Positions 1-5,388 of a DNA stretch of 11,340 nucleotides are shown here, piece after piece. Below the pieces are notes generated by a model. It searched no databases. It was given only the letters and a program-made list of their open reading frames with translations, and was not told the DNA's origin. Source of the stretch: Candidatus Methanophagaceae archaeon (GTDB lineage: Archaea > Halobacteriota > Syntropharchaeia > Alkanophagales > Methanospirareceae); assembly GCA_013374505.1 (NCBI GenBank), contig QENJ01000072.1, positions 1 through 11,340 on the forward strand, in the 5' to 3' direction. Made by a program: the position numbers and the translations under genes. Position 1 is the first letter of the stretch; every line of letters starts with the position of its first letter.

Positions 1-66
1 TCCCTTTGCCTTCCCCCCCGCGGCACATCCAAAAAAAACTATTGGATATTATAGCAAAGGCATGAA

Positions 67-100
67 AGTATAAAAAGGGTGGGGCTACATTAGGCTACAT
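67..100 (+). promoter_or_regulatory. TATA promoter with tandem 8-bp repeat (RHH-methyltransferase unit)
   Basis: TATAAAAA at 69-76, after the purine-rich stretch GAAAG, looks like an archaeal BRE/TATA box. The usual spacing of about 25 bp puts the transcription start near 97-100, so the ATG at 103 would be read from a leaderless or nearly leaderless mRNA; no Shine-Dalgarno precedes it. GGCTACAT occurs at 83-90 and again at 93-100, a perfect direct repeat with a 10-bp period, between the TATA box and the start codon. A ribbon-helix-helix protein is encoded directly behind it, so an autoregulatory operator is plausible. That last step is inference. Confidence 0.6.
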
Positions 101-102
101 AT

Positions 103-297
103 ATGAGAACGAAAAAGGCGCAAGAGCGGAAGGAGCATGTCACGATATGGCTAGAAACGTCGAGTTTGGACTATTTGGATGCGTTGGTTGAAAGGGGTGC
201 GTTTGAAAATAGGAGTCAAGCGGTAAGGCATGCCGTCCGATCTTTTATAAACATGGACAAGGGATTGGCTAAGTTCATTGATCTCGACAACTGCTGA
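103..297 (+). CDS. small ribbon-helix-helix (CopG/Arc-type) DNA-binding protein
   Basis: A 64-residue protein with the layout of a ribbon-helix-helix regulator. A short beta-strand (HVTIWLE, about residues 12-18) is followed by helix A (about 20-33), a GAFENRS turn typical of the family, and helix B (SQAVRHAVRSFI, about 38-49). Such proteins dimerise, put the paired strands into the major groove, and commonly repress their own operon. The N-terminus is very basic (RTKKAQERK). The gene lies 20 bp before a methyltransferase gene on the same strand and probably shares its promoter. The length is typical for a stand-alone RHH protein. It could be the antitoxin of a toxin-antitoxin pair, but the neighbour is not a recognisable toxin. 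Family assignment is confident; target and partner are unknown. Confidence 0.85.
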   Translation: MRTKKAQERKEHVTIWLETSSLDYLDALVERGAFENRSQAVRHAVRSFINMDKGLAKFIDLDNC

Positions 298-317
298 GGG
301 AAATTAGCCTTTTACCA

Positions 318-1103
318 ATGATGCAAAAAATAGATAGAGAACTCGGAATCCACGGGTCGCGTTGGCGCACCGTACATAAAGGCTACTTTGCTAATCCCGA
401 AGTTGCGATGCCGTTGATAAAAACGCTCAAGAATGCTATTGCACTCTCATCTCCACCTCCTGCTGTTGTAGTAGACCTTGGAGGTGGCACGGGATTTGTT
501 CTACAAGAGTTGCTTAAGCACGGTCAATATCCAGGAGTGCGGTTCATAAATGTTGATATATCAAAACGCCAGCTTGCCGTGGATACTGACAGTCGTATTT
601 TAGCCATTCGTACTTCTGTTACCGAGGTTACACGTGATCTGTTCGAGACAAAAAACCGCCCGTTGTTGTTTGTTATGCGTTCCGTGCTCCATTACTTTGG
701 CTACACCGGTTTACTGCCTTTCCTCAGACATTTACGTGCACAAATGGAGCCCGGTGAATTTTTCGTGCATCAAACAGCTTGTTTTGAGCATCAAATAGAT
801 GCACAGCGTTTGAACTTACTTTATCAACGGATGCGGATTGATAAATGGTATCCAACGGCTAAAGAGTTGGAAACCTGCCTGGAGGAGACGGGTCTGGCTG
901 TGCACTCGATTCATGAGGTGCCAAAATTGTGTTTAACATCGCGGGATTTGGCGGAACGTTACCGGCTTAGCCGAGAGGACGTCCGAGGTATTAGTGCTGA
1001 AATAAGTCTGGAGTATGGCGAAACGCCCGCTGTTTTTGTCGTTACTCCGAACGGGTTTACTGCTTATCTGTATTATCAGATATTCACCTGCGTGGCGATA
1101 TAG
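318..1103 (+). CDS. class I SAM-dependent methyltransferase, substrate unknown
   Basis: A 261-residue protein with a Rossmann-type methyltransferase core. Motif I is VVDLGGGTG (residues 51-59), the glycine-rich SAM loop. INVD ending at D80 fits the acidic end of strand beta-2 that holds the ribose hydroxyls. LLFVMRSVLHYF (116-127) occupies the motif IV/post-IV place where small-molecule methyltransferases often have LHH or VLH. The N-terminal 45 residues are probably a helical lid and the C-terminal 80 residues a substrate cap. The tail (FTAYLYYQIFTCVAI) is hydrophobic but too short to call a membrane anchor. ATG codons lie at 318 and 321 with no good Shine-Dalgarno close by, so the exact start is uncertain by one codon. 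The gene follows the RHH gene by 20 bp, probably in one operon. It ends at TAG with an in-frame TAA five codons later. Substrate is not predictable from sequence. Confidence 0.8.
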   Translation: MMQKIDRELGIHGSRWRTVHKGYFANPEVAMPLIKTLKNAIALSSPPPAVVVDLGGGTGFVLQELLKHGQYPGVRFINVDISKRQLAVDTDSRILAIRTSVTEVTRDLFETKNRPLLFVMRSVLHYFGYTGLLPFLRHLRAQMEPGEFFVHQTACFEHQIDAQRLNLLYQRMRIDKWYPTAKELETCLEETGLAVHSIHEVPKLCLTSRDLAERYRLSREDVRGISAEISLEYGETPAVFVVTPNGFTAYLYYQIFTCVAI

Positions 1104-1115
1104 TATAAGTTAAAG

Positions 1116-1150
1116 TAAAAAATAAAAAAGGGGGTTTAATCAAACCCCTT
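1116..1150 (-). terminator. hairpin plus U-tract between convergent genes
   Basis: GGGGTTT (1131-1137) and AAACCCC (1142-1148) form a perfect 7-bp stem with a 4-nt loop, extendable by a G-U and an A-U pair. On the minus strand the stem is followed directly by a T-rich run (complement of the A-rich 1116-1129), giving a hairpin-plus-U-tract signal for the histone gene, which ends 8 bp before the stem. Read on the plus strand, the stem lies about 28 bp after the methyltransferase stop but lacks a following T run. It may therefore serve mainly the minus strand. Confidence 0.7.
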
Positions 1151-1157
1151 AAAGCCA

Positions 1158-1373
1158 TTAAAGCTCTTTTATAGCTTCTGCTATGTCTTCTTTTTTCAGT
1201 GTCTTCCGCTTGGCATGATTGGCGAGACTTATCGCTTTCTTCGCTACTTCTTCTGCCTTCGCTTCTAACACTACCCTCAATGCCTCACCTGCATCTTCAC
1301 TTACTCGCTCTGCCCCTGCACTCTTTATCATGCGGATTACAACCGCTAATGGTAGTTCAGCCATTTTTATCAC
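1158..1373 (-). CDS. archaeal histone (HMf family)
   Basis: A small tail-less histone-fold protein that dimerises and wraps or stacks on DNA. Family hallmarks are visible: MAELPLAVVIRMIKSAGAERVS (N-terminal helix and the arginine-containing loop 1), a central helix rich in A/E/K, and HAKRKTLKKEDIAEAIKEL (loop 2 RKT and helix 3). The size is typical: 68 residues from the ATG at 1364 or 71 from the GTG at 1373. Family members normally begin M-(A)-ELP, favouring the ATG at 1364. However, GAGGT sits only 4 nt before the GTG and 13 nt before the ATG, favouring the GTG, so the choice is open. A weak TATA-like CTTTTAAG on the minus strand lies near 1395-1402. A stronger TATA box lies about 240 bp upstream, beyond a potentially structured leader. 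The gene ends in TAA shortly before a hairpin/U-tract terminator. Confidence 0.95.
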   Translation of the reverse strand: MIKMAELPLAVVIRMIKSAGAERVSEDAGEALRVVLEAKAEEVAKKAISLANHAKRKTLKKEDIAEAIKEL

Positions 1374-1431
1374 TTATACCTCAAAAGGTTACTACTTAAA
1401 AGCTTTTCGGTATCCCGTACCCCCGAACAGG

Positions 1432-1544
1432 GGTAGTTCAGAACCGAAAGACACCCTACCAAAAGACCTGAAACCGCTCGTTTACGAAAATAAACGAATA
1501 TCTACGCAGTTTCCCTTTCGAAAGTAGTGGTATCCGGAACTACC
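1432..1544 (-). ncRNA. candidate structured RNA or long histone leader
   Basis: On the minus strand, several complementary segments nest into one long imperfect hairpin. GGUAGUUC (1544-1537) pairs with GAACUACC (1439-1432). CACUAC (1529-1524) pairs with GUAGGGUG (1459-1452) around a 2-nt bulge. AAAGG (1518-1514) pairs with UCUUU (1466-1462). GAAACUGC (1513-1506) pairs with GCGGUUUC (1477-1470). UCGUUUA (1497-1491) pairs with UAAACGA (1484-1478) under a UUUUCG loop. The GAAACUGC/GCGGUUUC helix has a G-U wobble on the minus strand but would have a C-A mismatch on the plus strand, which favours minus transcription. A further stem, UACCCC/GGGGUA (1435-1430 with 1423-1418), competes with the outermost helix. 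A promoter-like TATA box lies upstream at 1605-1612, predicting a transcript start near 1583. I do not recognise it as RNase P RNA, SRP RNA or a tRNA. The structure was found by eye and no folding energy was calculated. Confidence 0.4.
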
Positions 1545-1604
1545 TGCATATTAATCTGTGTTCGCTTAGTTCCGATCCCCCCTTCGCGTTTCGCCTTCAT
1601 CCCC

Positions 1605-1612
1605 TTTTATAT
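1605..1612 (-). promoter_or_regulatory. TATA box upstream of candidate RNA/histone leader
   Basis: On the minus strand this reads ATATAAAA, followed by GGGG, much like the TATAAAAAGGG of the promoter at 69-79 in this window. A start about 25 bp downstream falls near 1583, just before a run of six Gs. The transcript would cover the structured segment and could continue into the histone gene as a leader of roughly 210-220 nt. The box is well formed; what it drives is inferred. Confidence 0.45.
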
Positions 1613-1836
1613 CCGTGTTGCCAGAGCAGTCACTTTGTCAGTTTTGACTTCTGCTTGCTACACTTCGCTTTCTGCTTCGGAAATTGGTGCAGCACAGTAA
1701 TTTTTGGACGCGAAAGCCAAATTGGTTGTGAGAACGCTTTTTAGGCGGGTACAACGAAACAGGCGCTATTTTATTGAAGGTTATTACAAACGTCTGAGAA
1801 CGAATATTGTGTCCTGGTAAAAACGGGACGTACACC
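1613..1836. other. intergenic stretch, no gene recognised
   Basis: Together with the candidate RNA region this makes a gap of about 475 bp between the histone and transporter genes. In this part I see only an open frame on the minus strand (1638-1838). It encodes a low-complexity basic peptide without recognisable motifs or a ribosome binding site, and I do not accept it as a gene. No tRNA, clear repeat or intrinsic terminator stem is visible apart from the T-tract next to the transporter. Confidence 0.5.
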
Positions 1837-1843
1837 AAAAAAA
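1837..1843 (-). terminator. U-tract after MFS transporter
   Basis: On the minus strand a run of seven Ts begins six bases after the TAA stop of the transporter, with a second run of five Ts about 17 bases further on. Archaeal termination often needs only such U-rich tracts. There is no strong stem. The call rests on position and composition. Confidence 0.4.
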
Positions 1844-1848
1844 TACGA

Positions 1849-3025
1849 TTACTTCAACAGCACCAGCACCAGAATAAACATTGCAACCGATAAACCCGCA
1901 CTGACGAAGAAAGTGCCTTCAAAGCCCCATATGAGGTAGATTGCACCTGATAACAGAGGTCCTATAGTTTGCCCTAATCGAAGCGTCATCCCGTTTAGCG
2001 ACATAAAGGCAGCACGATGCTCCATAGGTGCAAGTCGAGCTAAAAGAGTTTGAATACTTGGCGTGTTCACGCCTTGAGCGAAACCGAGAATTGCTGTTGG
2101 AACTATAAATAGCCAGATGCTGCGTACGAAAGGGATGATGAATAATGCGATGGCATAAATGATAAAAACGCTTTTTATGAGCGTCTTCTCGGAGTAGCGC
2201 TTCGTTAATTTACCGAATTGAGAAGATGTTACCGTGGTGGTCAAGCACACACTGGACAGGATAATCCCGATGACAAAAGGCGAGGCCTGGAATTTGTCGC
2301 CGAGTAAGAGCGGAAAAGTGGTGATGTATGCACCGTACATAATGATGAAAGTAAAGAGTGTAGCAGAGAAGAGTACGAGGACTTGCCGGTTCTTTATGCT
2401 CTGAACGGCACTGCTCAGATACTGCTTGAAGTCATCATGATTTTTTGGCTCAGGACTCTTAAGAGAAGTCAAAACGAGGAGTCCCACAGGGACTGCAATT
2501 ACGGATAGTGCAAAGGGATAGTACCAAGCTAAGGACGCCAGTGCGCCACCGATGAGGAAGTAACTTGGTACTGCAATATTGATGACGCTGGCGTTGTAGC
2601 CCATAGCGGTCGCAAGCCGGTTACCGGAATAGAGGTCACCAATAACCGTGGCGTTTAGCGAGCACAAAGCCGCGGCACCTATGCCCTGCAAGAAGCGTAG
2701 CGTTAGAAGGATGTTGAGATCACGCGCAAATGCGCAGGCGCCACCGGCGATACCAAATAGCAGTAACGAAGGTACCAATACTTTTTTTCCTGCCGAGTCG
2801 GTCTGCAAGCACACCTAAAACAGGGGTTAAAAGAACACCCGGAATCGTGAACACCACAATGAGCAGGAGCACCGCTCGCTCTGAAAAAACTTGTTCTATA
2901 TCATAGAATGCCGGCGAGATACTTGACACACCAAGAACCGCAATCAACGTTACTGCAAAGATGATTTGTAGATTTGTGTCGTGATAAAGGGGTTTGGGGT
3001 TTTCTCTTTTCTTCATGTCTATCAC
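1849..3025 (-). pseudogene. MFS (DHA1-like) efflux transporter, single-base frameshift
   Basis: Two overlapping frames together make one 12-TM major facilitator protein of about 391 residues, the normal family size. The upstream frame (from GTG 3025 or ATG 3014-3016) carries TM1, TM2 and the MFS motif A GVLADRLGRKK in the TM2-3 loop. The downstream frame continues with VLVPSLLLFGIAGG (TM3), RFLQGIGAAAL (TM4) and the remaining segments to TAA at 1849. The join is a run of seven As on the coding strand (2782-2788). Six As would restore AGG AAA AAA GTA, that is R-K-K-V. The total span is 3n+1, as expected for one inserted base. Charged cytoplasmic loops and a GPLLSG motif near TM11 fit a proton-driven drug or metabolite exporter; the substrate is unknown. 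It could be a sequencing error, a true mutation, or a slippery site. The ATG at 3014 has AAGTGAT just upstream and may be the better start. Confidence 0.85.
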
Positions 3026-3143
3026 TTAAGCATGCTCGTTCTCGTCTATCGGAGGGAGCTACACATTGCACGTTTTAGCAGTTAAAGTTAAATAGCAAGA
3101 TAAATACACTGTAATGAGGGTAAGGGTATTATGAAAGAAGAGC

Positions 3144-4328
3144 TTATACCAGCCCTCCACTTTTATTGTCTTTATACCCTTTGTACACCTCCCGCTGCAC
3201 AATAAATCGCATTATCTCGTTCGTACCCGCAGGAATCATCGAGAGTCGCGCCATCCGGAACGCCCATTCCGCGGGATATTCGTCGGTAACCCCACGACCA
3301 CCCAGTATCTGCACCGTGTTATTCGCTACCTCGTAGAACGCTTCCGAAGCGAGTAGTTTCGCCATCGCCGATTCCTTCTCAGCATTAAACCCCGCATCAA
3401 TCAGCCGTGCCGTATGATAAACCATCAACTTAGCTGCTTCTAACTTAGTCGCCATATCCGCAACTTTAAAACTTACAGCCTCGAACCTGCTTAATTTTGT
3501 GCCAAACTGCTCCCGCACCATCGAATATCTTACCGCGAGCTCAATTACAGGTCTTGCTTCGCCAACCAGCATCGCCGCATATAACGCCCGCTCAATGGCA
3601 AGTTCATCGAACAATATCTTCGCGCCCTCGTTCTCATAGCCAAGCAAGTTCTCCACAGGTACACTCATATTATTAAACTTGAGATGCGAATTTACCGTTC
3701 CCGGGAAGCCGCCCAGCAATTTATAATCCTCCACCACTTCAAATCCCGTGCCGGGTTCTACAATAAATACGCTCAGCCCACTTGCAGGGTCAACTTCCGG
3801 ATTCGTTATCGCCCAAACTAAAACCAAATCCGCTTTACTACCGTTAGTAATATTCCGTTTCTCGCCGGTTATCACGTATTCGTCATCTTTCAGCGCGGCT
3901 TTCGTCGCCATACGCATCACATCGCTCCCCGCTTCGGGTTCTGTTATGGCAATCGCACCTACTTTTGCCCCGCTCTTCATCGCCGGCAGGTACTTCTTCC
4001 TCTGCGTCTCGGTACCATATCGGGCAATTGTAGCGTACACATAAGAAGACGTGGAATGTATCCACGCAAGCGGCACACAAGCAGCACCCAGTTCCTCTGC
4101 CAATATCGCTTCACAGGTTAAGCTTCCGCTACCGTCATACTCTATCGGTAAGACCTGCGCTAAGAATCCTGCAGTTCCAAGCTTACCGTAGAACTCTCGA
4201 GGATAGTAATCCTGTTCGTTTATCTCCTGCTCTATCTTCTGGGCATCGGCACTCACAAGAAAATCTCTTAACGCTACTCGGTATTTGTTCTCAGCCACGG
4301 AGAAACTAATATCTTCTCGGTTTTTCAT
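3144..4328 (-). CDS. acyl-CoA dehydrogenase (isovaleryl/long-chain type active site)
   Basis: A full-length, 394-residue FAD flavoprotein that would oxidise an acyl-CoA to the 2,3-enoyl-CoA and pass electrons to ETF or a similar carrier. Domain order is standard: N-terminal helical domain (1-125), beta domain starting at AITEPEAGSD (127-136, flavin/substrate loop), and C-terminal helical domain with VREQFG (271-276) and QILGGRGV (340-347), both FAD-contacting. The glutamate of the short/medium-chain IYEGT motif is absent; the site reads IPAGTNEIMR (365-374). Instead E246 in LAIER matches the helix-G glutamate used as the base by isovaleryl-CoA and long-chain enzymes, whose C-terminal motif also reads AGT or GGT. 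Activity is therefore expected, possibly on branched or longer chains. No ETF genes are in the window. The ATG at 4326-4328 lies 9 bp after the DUF89 stop, so the two are probably co-transcribed. Substrate is uncertain. Confidence 0.92.
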   Translation of the reverse strand: MKNREDISFSVAENKYRVALRDFLVSADAQKIEQEINEQDYYPREFYGKLGTAGFLAQVLPIEYDGSGSLTCEAILAEELGAACVPLAWIHSTSSYVYATIARYGTETQRKKYLPAMKSGAKVGAIAITEPEAGSDVMRMATKAALKDDEYVITGEKRNITNGSKADLVLVWAITNPEVDPASGLSVFIVEPGTGFEVVEDYKLLGGFPGTVNSHLKFNNMSVPVENLLGYENEGAKILFDELAIERALYAAMLVGEARPVIELAVRYSMVREQFGTKLSRFEAVSFKVADMATKLEAAKLMVYHTARLIDAGFNAEKESAMAKLLASEAFYEVANNTVQILGGRGVTDEYPAEWAFRMARLSMIPAGTNEIMRFIVQREVYKGYKDNKSGGLV

Positions 4329-4337
4329 TTCGCTTCA

Positions 4338-4940
4338 CTACACGAATTTAGCCACGAGTTCTCCCTTAAGTACCCCTATGTCACTCGCTATCGGTACACA
4401 TTTCGCTCTTAACACGTATATTAACCGGCCTATCAACCCAAACTCGGGCTCCGCCTCGAACTCAGAAATCGCTTCGTAGTTCCCCATCCCCTTCGCTATC
4501 ACCAAATAGCGATCATCGCGGAACACATCCAGGAACTCTTCACCCGCCTCTTCTAATGATACACCGATGCACGCGCCGCTTGGAACTACCTTTATCTTTT
4601 CCCACAACCCAGAATTTGGATGGTGTATAGAAGAAGCCGCTTCTCTCAGGTCCTTTACTGTGGCATCGTTCAGAACAGGGCCGCTCTTTGGCGATACTAC
4701 TACCTCTTTACCGCATTCTATCAACTTTTCTATCACAAACGCATCAAAAAAGACTTCCCCGGCGTTATCCGTCAAATATAAAATCTTATCTCGTGCTTTT
4801 AGCGCCCGCATCACCAAATCAGCATCCCAATTAAGTTTCTCATTTAGCGTATGCTCGAACTTATCTTTAAATACTTCATCGTCAAATGAATACCCTTTTA
4901 CGCCATATTCCATCGAATTCGCCGCCGCTGCTATTCGCAT
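4338..4940 (-). CDS. DUF89/ARMT1-like phosphatase, C-terminal catalytic part
   Basis: A 200-residue segment carrying the conserved core of the DUF89 metal-dependent phosphatase family (PF01937; archaeal AF1104-like). The signature blocks are LTDNAGE (56-62, metal-binding Asp-Asn), KSGPVLNDAT (85-94) and KGMGNYE (150-156). Family members dephosphorylate sugar phosphates or related damaged metabolites; the archaeal substrate is not established. The first codon, ATG at 4938-4940, directly follows the TAG ending the upstream segment, and both lie in the same frame. The original gene evidently ran 5252-4338 as one protein of about 304 residues. No Shine-Dalgarno precedes this ATG, though the TAG-ATG junction could allow termination-reinitiation. 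Every recognised metal-site motif lies in this half, but it lacks the helical N-terminal domain. The stop is TAG followed by TGA, and the acyl-CoA dehydrogenase starts 9 bp later. Confidence 0.85.
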   Translation of the reverse strand: MRIAAAANSMEYGVKGYSFDDEVFKDKFEHTLNEKLNWDADLVMRALKARDKILYLTDNAGEVFFDAFVIEKLIECGKEVVVSPKSGPVLNDATVKDLREAASSIHHPNSGLWEKIKVVPSGACIGVSLEEAGEEFLDVFRDDRYLVIAKGMGNYEAISEFEAEPEFGLIGRLIYVLRAKCVPIASDIGVLKGELVAKFV

Positions 4941-5252
4941 CTACGCTTCTACTTTGTTCGCGGCTGTTGCGTAAAAATCATACGCATCCGGGAGTAACGC
5001 TTTTGCCACTTCGTTGCTCCGCATTTTTAGTGCCTCGTGGGGATCTTCCGACCCACTACACCGCCTTAGTATTCTCTCTCGCTCTGTACCAAAAAATGCA
5101 GGCGACCTTCTTTCTTCGTCCAGATGTTCCAAAAGAAATGCAATAACCTCCTTCAGTACAATTAGCTTATCCTGGTCGTTATCAAGTGCTAGATCACACT
5201 CATATTTCGTTCGTTCTATCAAACAAGCGATGCAGTCGGATTTTGGTTTCAT
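4941..5252 (-). CDS. DUF89/ARMT1-like protein, N-terminal part, ended by in-frame TAG
   Basis: A 103-residue segment matching the N-terminal helical domain of archaeal DUF89 proteins: MKPKSDCIACLIERT with the CxxC at residues 7-10, then SEDPHEALKMRSNEVAKALLPD (67-88), the usual DPY-LK-SNE-A-LLP region. The family continues straight into the I-A-A-N-DYG helix, which here is encoded in the same frame just past the TAG at 4941-4943. A nonsense mutation, a sequencing error or suppression of UAG would each explain this. A TATA-like TTTAAAA (5272-5278, minus) lies about 23 bp before the ATG, suggesting a leaderless transcript. The segment alone lacks the metal-site residues and should have no phosphatase activity. 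Confidence 0.82.
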   Translation of the reverse strand: MKPKSDCIACLIERTKYECDLALDNDQDKLIVLKEVIAFLLEHLDEERRSPAFFGTERERILRRCSGSEDPHEALKMRSNEVAKALLPDAYDFYATAANKVEA

Positions 5253-5271
5253 ATTCGTTATGCGGAGAAAG

Positions 5272-5278
5272 TTTTAAA
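5272..5278 (-). promoter_or_regulatory. TATA box for DUF89-acyl-CoA dehydrogenase unit
   Basis: On the minus strand this reads TTTAAAA, centred about 23 bp before the ATG at 5252. That places the transcription start at or next to the start codon, which fits the absence of a Shine-Dalgarno. It faces the EF-1A promoter across a 136-bp divergent intergenic region. Confidence 0.45.
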
Positions 5279-5296
5279 TGGGAACATGATGAATAA

Positions 5297-5377
5297 TATT
5301 AGAATAGGATAGAAACAAATAAAAATATAAACGACATATTCTAATAGTAGGTTGTAAGTTAGAAGGAAAAATAGGAG
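5297..5377 (+). promoter_or_regulatory. EF-1A promoter with inverted repeat around the TATA box
   Basis: AAAAATATAAA (5321-5331) is a strong archaeal TATA box. A start near 5352 would give a leader of about 36 nt carrying GGAG at 5374-5377, 11 nt before the ATG. TATTAGAATA (5297-5306) and TATTCTAATA (5337-5346) are perfect 10-bp inverted copies, 40 bp apart centre to centre, one on each side of the TATA box. Each copy is itself a TATT-N2-AATA half-palindrome. This looks like a pair of regulator sites, although AT-rich sequence makes chance matches easier. Confidence 0.6.
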
Positions 5378-5388
5378 AAGAAGAGAAA

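Noticed and set aside
1351..1441. GGTAGTTCAG on the plus strand, resembling a tRNA D-arm
   Set aside because: No T-arm consensus, anticodon stem or acceptor pairing at the proper distance; one copy lies inside the histone gene.
1219..1527. 102-codon plus-strand open frame across the histone gene and its upstream region
   Set aside because: It is antisense to the certain histone gene, has no family features, and runs through the paired segments of the intergenic region.
1638..1838. 66-codon minus-strand open frame between histone and transporter
   Set aside because: Low-complexity basic composition, no Shine-Dalgarno, no recognisable motif, and it begins right at the U-tract after the transporter.
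3222..3260. Acyl-CoA dehydrogenase looking catalytically dead because IYEGT is IPAGT
   Set aside because: Isovaleryl and long-chain members have AGT/GGT there and use a helix-G glutamate, which is present as E246.
3883..4080. Minus-strand 65-codon open frame inside the acyl-CoA dehydrogenase gene
   Set aside because: Shadow frame of a full-length, well-conserved enzyme.
4941..4943. UAG read as pyrrolysine throughout the organism
   Set aside because: TAG ends seven of 14 genes here, including uS10 and HdrB, where read-through would add long tails; only gene-specific read-through stays open.
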